Positions 25,659 to 33,436 of a DNA stretch of 64,000 bases are shown piece after piece. The notes beneath the pieces are model-generated. The model was not told where the DNA came from and made no database searches. It saw only the letters and a program-made list of their open reading frames with translations. This DNA comes from Chryseobacterium paludis. GTDB lineage: Bacteria; Bacteroidota; Bacteroidia; Flavobacteriales; Weeksellaceae. The DNA lies in contig NZ_CP099966.1 in the NCBI RefSeq assembly GCF_025403485.1, positions 2,666,001 through 2,730,000 of the forward strand, in the 5' to 3' direction. A program made the position numbers and the translations under genes. Each line of letters begins with the position of its first letter. The stretch's first letter is position 1.

Positions 25659-26864
25659 ATGAAAATTCTGCATACTGCCGACTGGCATTTAGGGAAACGT
25701 CTGGATCGGTTTTCACGTCTGGAAGAACAGGTTCAGGTTATGAATGAAATTGTTCAAATAGCCGACGTACAAAAGGTAGATCTGATTATTGTAGCCGGGG
25801 ACCTGTTTGATAACTTCAACCCTAGAGTTGATGCCATTGAGTTGTTTTATAAAACGTTAAAACGTTTATCATTAAATGGGAAGCGTCCTGTTATAGCTAT
25901 TTCGGGAAATCATGATGCTCCAAGTTTAATTGATGCTCCCGATCCACTTGCCAGAGAATGTGGAATTATTTTAATTGGTCATCCAAAAGCTAAGATTAAC
26001 CCATTTGAACTGGAAAATTTTACGATTTCAAATTCGGTTGAAGGATTGATCGAGTTACAACTTAATGGTTTAGATTTCCCAATACGAATTTTACATACTC
26101 CTTATGCAAACGAGGTCCGATTAAAGGAATATTTTGGAGAGAATAAAGAGGAAGAACTTAATAAAGTTCTAGCTGAAAACTGGAAAAAGCTTGCTGATGA
26201 ATTTTGTGACACCAATGGCGTCAATATTTTAACAGCTCATTTATATATGAATAAAAGAGGCACAGAACTCATTGAAGAGCCTGAAGGTGAAAAGCCTATT
26301 AAAATTGGAGCTGCAGACCTTATTTATTCCGATATTATCCCTGATCAAATTCAATATACTGCTTTGGGACATCTTCACAGTTTTCAGAATATTGGAACAA
26401 AAGAAAAACCGGTTGTATATTCTTCTTCACCCCTATGTTATAGCTTCAGTGAAGCTGGACAAACAAAATATGTCAATATTATCGAAGCAGAGCCCAACAA
26501 AGAGGTTTCATATGAAAGAGTAGCTCTAAAAAATGGAAAGTCTCTCATTAGAAAAACATTTGATTCTATAGAAAAAACTATTGAATGGTTACTTGAAAAT
26601 CAAGATACTCTGGTTGAATTGACACTGGAAAGTGAAACATTTTTAAAAGCAGATGAAAGAAAACGTATTTACCAGTCTCACAATGGTATCGTTCACTTGA
26701 TTCCGAAGGTTAAAAATCAGGATTTCAATGAAAACCATCTTCATGAAATTAATCTGAATCAGGATATTCAATCTTTATTTCAGGATTATTTTAAATCTAA
26801 AAATAATGGACAGCAACCTAATGAAGACTTAATGAAAATGTTCAATGAAATTTTAAACGCTTAA
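25659..26864 (+). CDS. sbcD: Exonuclease SbcCD subunit D
   Basis: 401 residues. Calcineurin-like metallophosphoesterase with the Mre11/SbcD motifs in order: HTADWHLGKRL (Asp8, His10), VAGDLFDNFNP, ISGNHDAPS, LTAHLYM and ALGHLHSFQ. With SbcC it forms the Mre11-Rad50-type complex that opens hairpins and trims DNA ends. sbcC begins two bases after its stop. TACATTTG at 25647-25654 ends only four bases before the ATG; if this is the -7 box the transcript would be leaderless or nearly so. Confidence 0.95.
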   Translation: MKILHTADWHLGKRLDRFSRLEEQVQVMNEIVQIADVQKVDLIIVAGDLFDNFNPRVDAIELFYKTLKRLSLNGKRPVIAISGNHDAPSLIDAPDPLARECGIILIGHPKAKINPFELENFTISNSVEGLIELQLNGLDFPIRILHTPYANEVRLKEYFGENKEEELNKVLAENWKKLADEFCDTNGVNILTAHLYMNKRGTELIEEPEGEKPIKIGAADLIYSDIIPDQIQYTALGHLHSFQNIGTKEKPVVYSSSPLCYSFSEAGQTKYVNIIEAEPNKEVSYERVALKNGKSLIRKTFDSIEKTIEWLLENQDTLVELTLESETFLKADERKRIYQSHNGIVHLIPKVKNQDFNENHLHEINLNQDIQSLFQDYFKSKNNGQQPNEDLMKMFNEILNA

Positions 26865-26866
26865 TC

Positions 26867-29800
26867 ATGATCCCAATTCAAGTAACAATAGAAGGTCTAT
26901 ATTCTTATCAGGAACGTCAGACTATCGATTTCAGAAACCTTACTGAGGCTGGATTGTTCGGAATCTTTGGTTCGGTTGGTTCCGGAAAATCATCTATCCT
27001 TGAAGCAATTTCTTTTGCTTTATATGGTGAAACGGAGCGTTTGAATATGCGTGACAAACGAGCTTACAATATGATGAATCTGAAATCAAACAGTTCCTAT
27101 ATTGAATTTGATTTCATAAACCATGAAAATAAATTATTCCGTGCAACCCGAGATTTCAAAAGAAATTCCAAAAAATTTGATGATGTAAAACCTTCCTCTG
27201 TAACTTTTTATGAAAAGAGGAATGAAAAATGGATACCACTCGACCATTCTGATGCTGAGCAAATTATAGGATTAAGTTATGCGAATTTTAAGCGTACAAT
27301 TATTATTCCGCAAGGCCAGTTTAAGGAATTCCTTGAATTGGGAGCAGCAGAAAGAACGAGCATGATGAAGGAAATTTTTAATCTTCAACGGTTTGATTTA
27401 CAAAACAATGTCTCGGTTTTAAATATCAGAAACAAATCTGAGCTGGATCAATTACAAGGTGAATTGAAAGGATTTGAGGAAATAAGTGCGGAACAGATTA
27501 ATTCTCAAAAAGAAAATCTTACAAAAGAGCAGCAAAAATACGATCAGGTAAAAAATGAGCATCAACAAGCTTCAGAAAAATATCAGCAATTAAAAAGTCT
27601 AAAAACAGATTTTGAAAATTTACAACAAAAGAAAGAGGATTTTGAAAAGATATCTGCTGATAAATTAAAGATTGATGCTTTAGAAAAGAAAACAAATATC
27701 TATGATACTGTTTTCAGAATCTTTAATCCTTTGCTAAATGAAAAAAAGAAGCTATCACATGAAATTTCCGCAAGACAAAAAGAGCAGGAAGTCCATATAA
27801 AATATGTAGCGGAAACCGAGAAAAATTTCACTAAAATAAGAGAACAGCTTCTATCGCTCCAACCTAAATTTGATGCATTAGGACAGTCAAAAACACAAGA
27901 AAATGATTTAGGTTTGATCTTACAAATATTGAAGTTTTCGACTGAAATAAAAACACTTGAAGAAAGGACACAGAAGGGTTCTGAAAAAGTGCAGGAAGTT
28001 GAAGAAAAACAAAAGAACACTTTAAAAAAAATAAATGATCTTACTAAGGAGACAGAAGCTTTAAAACCAAAAAAAATTGAGGCTAATTTATTAATTAGTG
28101 TTGGAAATTGGTTTGTACACAAAAAAAATCTGAATGATCTCCAACACAAGCAAACCGAAAAACTAATTCATTACAAGGGATTAATCACAAAGGTTTTAGA
28201 AGACTTAAAGCCCTTTAATATCAATCCTGAAAATTTTCGAGAAGATTTTAAACTAAAAACAGATTCTTTAGAAACTGGCAGAAAAGAATTATCACAAAAG
28301 TTTGACCACCTTAAAATTCAGAATGAATTATCCCGTTTTGCCAACGAATTACATGATGGTGAATCATGTCCACTTTGCGGATCGTTAGAACATCCAAATA
28401 TTGTCGGATTTCACGATGTGAATACTGAGCTCAATGATATTCAGGAAAAAATACAATCTATCGAAAATGAACTTTTAAAAATTCAAAAACAGACTTCTGA
28501 AATTGAAAAAATTCTGGATCGTAAAAAGATCTTTGAAGATCAATTACGAACAGAGCAGGAAGTTTTAAATCAGCTTCAAAAAGAGATATTAACTCATCGT
28601 CAAAATTTTATATGGGAAAATTTTAATGCTGATCAAGAAAATGACTTTGAATTAAAACGTCAACAGTCATTTACCATAGAAAAGCAGATGGAACAAATCA
28701 GTCAGCTGATTTTAAAGGAAAGAGAAATTCTTGAAAAAGAGCAGGAAACCCTAGAAAAGTATAAAAAAGCTTTGGACGAATTTAAACTGGAAGAAGCAAA
28801 AAAAGAAGAACAGATCAACACCAATCGTTCAAATTTAAAGACTTTGAATTGGAATGATTATAAGGACCAATCATATCCTGAGGTTTTCGACCTTCATCAA
28901 AAATTAGCTGAATCCAATCTTGATGTTGAAAGAAATTATCAGACTCTAACTAATCAGGAAAAAGAAACTGCGCCCAAACTGGCAGAACAAAAAACCATTG
29001 TAAATCAGCTAGCTATCAGGGTTTCAGAGCTAGAAAAAGAAATTTCTTCCAACGAAGAATCATTACAGCTCGCTTTAGCACAACAAGGTTTTACTACATT
29101 AATGGATGTTCAAAATATCTTAATAGAAGAAATCCATGTTCAGGAGAAAAGGAATCAAATCCAACAGTTCAGAATTCAGTTTGAAACATTAAAAAACGGA
29201 ATTCAGGAACTAGAGGTAAAGCTTAAAGATTTCTCTTTTAACAAAGAAGAGTTTCATTCTGTTGAAGATCAATTTAAAATTATTGAAACAACATTAAAGC
29301 AAGCTAACGACACTGTTGTTAAAACTATTTCTGAAATTGACAGGCTTGAAAAAGAGTTTAAGAAAAAAGAAAGTCTTCTGAAAAATCTCAGTGAACTTCA
29401 GAAGCGATCTGAGAATTTAAAAGTGATGACCAACTTGTTTAAAGCAGCCGGTTTTGTTCAGTACGTTTCATCCATTTATCTAAGACAACTCTGCGATCAC
29501 GCAAATGTACGATTCCATAAGATGACCAGAAATCAACTGAGTCTCCAACTGAATGAGAACAATGATTTTGAAATAGTTGACTACCTGAATGAGGGACGAA
29601 CCCGAAGTGTAAAAACATTATCTGGAGGACAGGCATTCCAGGTATCATTAAGTTTGGCTTTAGCTTTAGCAGAAAGTGTACAGGCTACAACAAAAGCAGA
29701 TAAAAATTTCTTTTTTATAGATGAAGGTTTTGGAACACAGGATGTGGAATCAGTAAATATTGTTTTTGAAACGTTGATGGGGCTCCAAAAGGAAAACAGG

Positions 29801-29905
29801 ATCGTAGGAATTATCTCGCATGTAGAAGAACTTAAAGAAAAAATCCCCGTTTCATTGAGTATTGTAAAAGATGAAGAGCGTGGAAGTCTTATTAAGATCA
29901 TTTAA
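26867..29905 (+). CDS. sbcC: Exonuclease SbcCD subunit C (SMC-like ATPase)
   Basis: 1012 residues. Walker A GSVGSGKS at 35-42, two long coiled coils (about 170-490 and 515-870), the zinc-hook CPLC at 501-504 at mid-protein, the ABC signature SGGQ at 919-922 and Walker B ending in Asp952-Glu953. This is the complete Rad50/SbcC layout at the usual length. It powers the SbcD nuclease, cleaving hairpins and blocked ends. Two bases separate it from sbcD, so they are one operon. It is close to the palindrome-rich repeat cluster at 24.9-25.6 kb; palindromes are SbcCD substrates, but the proximity may be chance. Confidence 0.96.
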   Translation: MIPIQVTIEGLYSYQERQTIDFRNLTEAGLFGIFGSVGSGKSSILEAISFALYGETERLNMRDKRAYNMMNLKSNSSYIEFDFINHENKLFRATRDFKRNSKKFDDVKPSSVTFYEKRNEKWIPLDHSDAEQIIGLSYANFKRTIIIPQGQFKEFLELGAAERTSMMKEIFNLQRFDLQNNVSVLNIRNKSELDQLQGELKGFEEISAEQINSQKENLTKEQQKYDQVKNEHQQASEKYQQLKSLKTDFENLQQKKEDFEKISADKLKIDALEKKTNIYDTVFRIFNPLLNEKKKLSHEISARQKEQEVHIKYVAETEKNFTKIREQLLSLQPKFDALGQSKTQENDLGLILQILKFSTEIKTLEERTQKGSEKVQEVEEKQKNTLKKINDLTKETEALKPKKIEANLLISVGNWFVHKKNLNDLQHKQTEKLIHYKGLITKVLEDLKPFNINPENFREDFKLKTDSLETGRKELSQKFDHLKIQNELSRFANELHDGESCPLCGSLEHPNIVGFHDVNTELNDIQEKIQSIENELLKIQKQTSEIEKILDRKKIFEDQLRTEQEVLNQLQKEILTHRQNFIWENFNADQENDFELKRQQSFTIEKQMEQISQLILKEREILEKEQETLEKYKKALDEFKLEEAKKEEQINTNRSNLKTLNWNDYKDQSYPEVFDLHQKLAESNLDVERNYQTLTNQEKETAPKLAEQKTIVNQLAIRVSELEKEISSNEESLQLALAQQGFTTLMDVQNILIEEIHVQEKRNQIQQFRIQFETLKNGIQELEVKLKDFSFNKEEFHSVEDQFKIIETTLKQANDTVVKTISEIDRLEKEFKKKESLLKNLSELQKRSENLKVMTNLFKAAGFVQYVSSIYLRQLCDHANVRFHKMTRNQLSLQLNENNDFEIVDYLNEGRTRSVKTLSGGQAFQVSLSLALALAESVQATTKADKNFFFIDEGFGTQDVESVNIVFETLMGLQKENRIVGIISHVEELKEKIPVSLSIVKDEERGSLIKII

Positions 29906-29940
29906 ATAGCATTTTTCAATCTTCAATATCATATCAAAAA

Positions 29941-29969
29941 AAACTCCATTGAATTGCTCAATGGAGTTT
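29941..29969. terminator. Bidirectional terminator between sbcC and the luciferase-like gene
   Basis: AAACTCCATTGA (29941-29952) and TCAATGGAGTTT (29958-29969), perfect 12-base stem, 5-base loop, A-tract left and T-rich right. Confidence 0.88.
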
Positions 29970-29976
29970 CTTTGTT

Positions 29977-31002
29977 TTATAAAGATTTAATGTTAGGTAA
30001 TACTTCCTGACCAAATAATTCAATAGATTTCATCATCAAATTATGGTCCGGATCCCCTACATCCATGTGTCCAACAAATCTGGTAATACCAAAAATTTCC
30101 TTCATATAAGCAATCTTATCAGAAACTTCAGCAAGACTTCCAATAAATAAAGCACCATCTTTACTTCTTCCACCATCATATTGAGCTTTAGTATATGGAG
30201 CCCAACCTCTGGAAGATCCTATCCTGTCCATCTGTGACTTATAATTATTGAAATAGCCATCTACCACATTCTGGTCATCACTTACAAAAGTATGAGAATG
30301 TATGGCGATCTGCATCTCAGAAATATCGTGTCCAGCATTTTGATATTCCTGTTTATAGAATTCTATCAGGTTTCTAAACTGAATAGGCATTCCACCAATA
30401 ATCGCCACGACTAATGGCATTCCTAGTTTCGCAGCACTTAAAACTGATTGCGGAGTTCCACCAACAGCTCTCCATATAGGAAGCCTTCCATCATTCTTTG
30501 CTCTTGGATAGACCGTTTGATTCTGCATCGGTGCACGAAGCTTTCCTGACCATGAAACATTCTCTTCTGAGTTTATTTTTAACAACAATTCTAACTTCTC
30601 ATCAAAGAGTTGCTCATAATCATTCAGTGAATATCCATAAAGTGGAAAGGATTCAATAAAACTGCCTCTTCCTACAAATATTTCTGCTCTTCCATCAGAA
30701 ATAAGGTCTAATGTTGAAAAATCTTCATAAACTTTTACTGGTTCCGATGAACTTAAAACAGTAACACCACTTGCCAGTTTAATATTTTTTGTAATGCTCG
30801 CTGCTGCTGCCAATACCATTTCAGGAGAAGAAACAGCATAATCAGGACGATGGTGTTCTCCCATTGCAAAAACGTCGATTCCAACCTCATCCATTAATTT
30901 TACCTGTTCGAGAATTTCTCTGATTTTTACTCCGGCATCTTTATATTTCCCTGTTGTCTGGTCAAAAGCTAAATCACCAAACATTCCTATTCCTAATTCC
31001 AT
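29977..31002 (-). CDS. LLM class flavin-dependent oxidoreductase
   Basis: 341 residues. Luciferase-like TIM-barrel monooxygenase: GIGMFGDLAFD at the start, FAMGEHHRPDYAVSSPEMVLAAAA, LASGVTVLSSSEPVKVYEDF, GRAEIFVGRGSF and a C-terminal RFVGHMDVGDPDHNLMMKSIELFG. The family uses reduced FMN or F420 to oxidise various substrates; nothing here fixes the substrate. It stands alone with a TAATTTTG box 23 bases upstream and a shared terminator downstream. Confidence 0.88.
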   Translation of the reverse strand: MELGIGMFGDLAFDQTTGKYKDAGVKIREILEQVKLMDEVGIDVFAMGEHHRPDYAVSSPEMVLAAAASITKNIKLASGVTVLSSSEPVKVYEDFSTLDLISDGRAEIFVGRGSFIESFPLYGYSLNDYEQLFDEKLELLLKINSEENVSWSGKLRAPMQNQTVYPRAKNDGRLPIWRAVGGTPQSVLSAAKLGMPLVVAIIGGMPIQFRNLIEFYKQEYQNAGHDISEMQIAIHSHTFVSDDQNVVDGYFNNYKSQMDRIGSSRGWAPYTKAQYDGGRSKDGALFIGSLAEVSDKIAYMKEIFGITRFVGHMDVGDPDHNLMMKSIELFGQEVLPNIKSL

Positions 31003-31024
31003 ATTGTATGTTTTTAATTTATCT

Positions 31025-31032
31025 CAAAATTA
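31025..31032 (-). promoter_or_regulatory. Probable -7 box of the luciferase-like gene
   Basis: Minus strand TAATTTTG, 23 bases before ATG 31002. Possible -33 TTG words lie at non-standard spacing (14 or 27). Confidence 0.35.
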
Positions 31033-31180
31033 CAGGAATCAAAAATCAAAAACATTGATCAATGGTAAGAATGGAAATCAAGATTATTAAATGAAATTAC
31101 CATCCATAATCTTGACCTTTATAAAAAAACAACTGAAATAATTAGATAATACTAGGAAAAATAAATCCATGTCTTGATAA

Positions 31181-31213
31181 TAAAAGTAGCATAGTTAATC
31201 TATGCCACTTTTA
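31181..31213 (-). terminator. Terminator overlapping the end of the small membrane-protein gene
   Basis: TAAAAGTAGCATAG (31181-31194) pairs with CTATGCCACTTTTA (31200-31213), 13 of 14. The stop codon (31197-31195) lies in the loop, so the last codons form one arm. On the minus strand the far arm ends in CTTTTATTA. Confidence 0.75.
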
Positions 31214-31509
31214 TTTTTTGCTCTACTCCATTCCAGAATTCCCAGAATAAGCATTATTATTAAAAGAATAATCTGAACAAAAAAATAATTATCTCCTTTA
31301 TCCAATACTTGGATACCATTCGTCAGTATTAAGAATACATATGCAATAAATGCCATTCTTTCATTTCGTTTCCACGCAATAATTGCCAACAGAAAAAATA
31401 GTATAAAACAGGAAATTTCAAAAATAATACGCCATGTGCTATCTCTTGCAAATAAAGGAGTAAGAGCTAATATGAGGACTGAAAACATTAAAGCATATTT
31501 AAATTTCAT
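31195..31509 (-). CDS. Small four-helix membrane protein, unknown
   Basis: 104 residues. Hydrophobic segments at about 3-21, 27-45, 50-66 and 75-93 suggest four membrane helices with short loops and a charged C-terminus (EWSRAKNKSGID). I do not recognise a family. It starts 10 bases after the stop of the lipoprotein gene at 31520-32212 on the same strand, and a terminator follows at once, so the two form a closed two-gene operon. By analogy with bacteriocin immunity proteins it could protect from, or anchor, its partner; that is speculation. Confidence 0.6.
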   Translation of the reverse strand: MKFKYALMFSVLILALTPLFARDSTWRIIFEISCFILFFLLAIIAWKRNERMAFIAYVFLILTNGIQVLDKGDNYFFVQIILLIIMLILGILEWSRAKNKSGID

Positions 31510-31519
31510 ATCTTAAATT

Positions 31520-32212
31520 TTATTTTCCACCTCCATTTCTCACACATCCCTGATAATCACTTTCTGCATCCGAATTACAGACTACCATATGGGCGGTAGC
31601 TATACCTCCTGCAATAACTCCACCAACTCCACCAGTAAATACACCAACTAAAACTGATCCACCTATTTCTATAGCATAATCTCTCATACATCTATTAGAA
31701 GCTGTCATAAAAGCAGAATGACAATTTCTTCTACCTGTAAGGGTACCATTTTCATTATAGCCAAGCTGTTGATCTATTTCATTCGTTAGCATTTTCCTTC
31801 TTTCTCCTTCATTATATTTGGAATAAAAATCTGAGTTAGAATCTCTAAAACTCTTGCTATTATCCCTTAATTTTTCATACATAGAAATTAATTCTTTACT
31901 ATGTTCAACTTTCGCAGATTTATACAATATTTCCAGCTCTTCGACTGTATTTATTCTATTTATTCCTGATTGAATTACAGAAAAGTTGGCATTCTTTTCA
32001 TTGTCAAGAATACTTTTAATTTCAGACTGAATGCTGAGTTGAACGGACACATAATTAGATAAAGCTTCTGAACTTAATTTCCCATTCTTTAAAGAAACTT
32101 TTTGAGTTACGTCCGCATTAGAATCTTTTCCAGTAGATAAATCTTCATTAGAAGAACATGACTGAAAAACCAGCAGGAACATTGTTCCTACTATAAATAA
32201 TTTTTTTCTCAT
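31520..32212 (-). CDS. Lipoprotein with glycine-rich hydrophobic segment between two C-x10-C motifs
   Basis: 230 residues from ATG 32212. Lipobox VFQSC puts the lipidated Cys at residue 19. The middle (about 45-145) is polar and helical. The C-terminal 70 residues are unusual: Cys164-x10-Cys175, 36 residues containing a Gly/Val/Ala stretch (GGSVLVGVFTGGVGGVIAGG), then Cys212-x10-Cys223 and an RNGGGK tail. Equal spacing of the pairs suggests disulfide-braced helices around a membrane-active or packed hairpin. No family recognised. The longer ORF start at 32242 lies inside a -7 box, so the shorter start is preferred. It heads an operon with the four-helix protein and faces an XRE regulator. Confidence 0.68.
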   Translation of the reverse strand: MRKKLFIVGTMFLLVFQSCSSNEDLSTGKDSNADVTQKVSLKNGKLSSEALSNYVSVQLSIQSEIKSILDNEKNANFSVIQSGINRINTVEELEILYKSAKVEHSKELISMYEKLRDNSKSFRDSNSDFYSKYNEGERRKMLTNEIDQQLGYNENGTLTGRRNCHSAFMTASNRCMRDYAIEIGGSVLVGVFTGGVGGVIAGGIATAHMVVCNSDAESDYQGCVRNGGGK

Positions 32213-32239
32213 TGTGTTGTGTTTTTGTTTGTTGTCTTC

Positions 32240-32267
32240 CAAAACTATAAAAGTAAGAACGTTCTTA
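32240..32267 (-). promoter_or_regulatory. Promoter box with adjoining perfect palindrome
   Basis: Minus strand TAGTTTTG at 32247-32240 fits TAnnTTTG, 28 bases before the lipoprotein ATG. Six bases upstream of it is the perfect 14-base palindrome TAAGAACGTTCTTA (32254-32267), placed where a repressor would block the -33/-7 spacer. The nearest candidate binder is the divergent XRE protein; unproven. Confidence 0.55.
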
Positions 32268-32360
32268 GTGCATCATCGTATTGTATCTTTTTTGTGTTTT
32301 TACTGTACACGCGTCATGTGATTTGTACATTTTTTTTGCATATTTGTATAAAAATGCGAG

Positions 32361-32741
32361 ATGCAAAAAGAAAAATTACGTTTGATTAGAAAGAAAAAGG
32401 GATACACTCAGCAGCAGATTGCTGATATCATTGCTACCGATGTCTCCAACTATAGTAGAAAGGAAAGTGGGGATGTGAAAATAGTACGAGCCGAATGGGA
32501 AAAAATAGCTAATTTCTTAGATGTCACCATGGAAGAGATCTATGAAGAAGATGATGCTCAAATCGTAGTTAATAACGACCATCCTGTTTTTAATGACAGT
32601 TCGGCATCTGGTATCTATCAATATAATAATAGTACAATTCCTCTTTCTATCGTTGAGAACCTTCAGGAATATATTTCTTTATTAAAAGAAGAAAATCGAA
32701 AATTAAATGAAGAAATTAAAAGCTTAAAAGGAAAAAAATAA
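32361..32741 (+). CDS. XRE-family HTH transcriptional regulator with C-terminal coiled coil
   Basis: 126 residues. HTH_3 domain at residues 4-60 (LRLIRKKKGYTQQQIADIIATDVSNYSRKESGDVKI), a polar linker, then a heptad-like helix at about 98-124 (IVENLQEYISLLKEENRKLNEEIKSLKG) suited to dimerisation. It is divergent from the lipoprotein operon, sharing a 148-base region with a 14-base palindrome and two TGTACA words at 32304-32309 and 32324-32329. Autoregulation and control of the lipoprotein operon are inferred from layout. Its stop is two bases from that of the convergent MGMT-like gene. Confidence 0.85.
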   Translation: MQKEKLRLIRKKKGYTQQQIADIIATDVSNYSRKESGDVKIVRAEWEKIANFLDVTMEEIYEEDDAQIVVNNDHPVFNDSSASGIYQYNNSTIPLSIVENLQEYISLLKEENRKLNEEIKSLKGKK

Positions 32742-32743
32742 GT

Positions 32744-33040
32744 CTACAATTCTTTAAGAGGATCCCAGAAAAGCTGTTTGAAGTTTTTGATTCTAAAATT
32801 CTCAACTACAACACCCTCTGCTTCAAGCTTAGGCTGAAACTCTTTTACCGATAAAGTTCCGGAACTTGAAATAACCCGATGTGCCGGAACATCTTTTGGG
32901 CAACCGCCCATGGCTTTTCCAACATGTCGGGAATGATTTGGATAACCCACTGCTTTTGCTATTGCTCCATACGAAGAAACCCGGCCTTTTGGAATAAGCC
33001 TGGTTATTTCATAAATCTGTTGCTTGAAAACCTCGTCCAT
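32744..33040 (-). CDS. Alkyltransferase-like (ATL) protein of the MGMT family
   Basis: 98 residues, only the DNA-binding C-terminal MGMT domain: IPKGRVSSYGAIAKAVGYPNHSRHVGKAMG. The active-site Cys of alkyltransferases (PCHRV) is replaced by Ala: PAHRV at residues 52-56. It therefore cannot accept alkyl groups and belongs with ATL proteins, which bind O6-alkylguanine and hand it to nucleotide excision repair. Length is right for ATLs. Convergent with the XRE gene with only a two-base gap. Confidence 0.88.
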   Translation of the reverse strand: MDEVFKQQIYEITRLIPKGRVSSYGAIAKAVGYPNHSRHVGKAMGGCPKDVPAHRVISSSGTLSVKEFQPKLEAEGVVVENFRIKNFKQLFWDPLKEL

Positions 33041-33127
33041 ATCAGGTATATTAAGATTATTTAATTATTTGCATCATTTTTGAACTATAATAATTTCAAT
33101 GATGTTTCTCATTAAAAATATAAAGTT

Positions 33128-33274
33128 ATGAAAAAATCATTCTTCAGCCTTCTGAATAAAATCAATAAAAAGATTTTACCTAAATTAAGTGATAAAGATC
33201 CAGGCTCTCTAACAAAGATCCAAAAAGGCATTTTGGCCTATCGATACTTTGTACTTATTAATTCTATGGATTAG
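33128..33274 (+). CDS. Short conserved basic protein (often mislabelled SsrA-binding protein)
   Basis: 48 residues: MKKSFFSLLNKINKKILP, then KLTKIQKGILAYRYFVLINSMD after a short acidic turn. The KIN-K-ILP and LTK-QK..L.YR-V--N-LD pattern resembles short Flavobacteriia proteins that automatic pipelines tend to call SsrA-binding protein, though it lacks the SmpB fold (SmpB is about 150 residues). Function unknown. It lies between the MGMT-like gene and a terminator in an otherwise empty 390-base gap. The family recollection is from memory. Confidence 0.6.
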   Translation: MKKSFFSLLNKINKKILPKLSDKDPGSLTKIQKGILAYRYFVLINSMD

Positions 33275-33370
33275 CTGCCTATTATTTTGCATCTCATTAC
33301 AAACCTGATATTTTTTTATTTATTCCCACATCTATCAGATTGCATGAATATTTTTCATATCCCAACAAAT

Positions 33371-33402
33371 AAAAAACGCTCCAACAAAGTGAAGCGTTTT
33401 TT
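33371..33402. terminator. Terminator downstream of the deoxyhypusine-synthase-like gene
   Basis: AAAAAACGCT (33371-33380) pairs with AGCGTTTTTT (33393-33402), 12-base loop. T-runs on both sides. A second stem TTCTCAC/GTGAGAA lies at 33412-33430, closer to the minus-strand stop. Confidence 0.8.
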
Positions 33403-33436
33403 ATATTTTTTTCTCACGATCAGTGAGAAATAATGA

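Noticed and set aside
27700..28149. 149-codon minus-strand frame inside sbcC
   Set aside because: Phe/Ser/Cys-rich mirror of the Lys/Glu coiled coil of SbcC.
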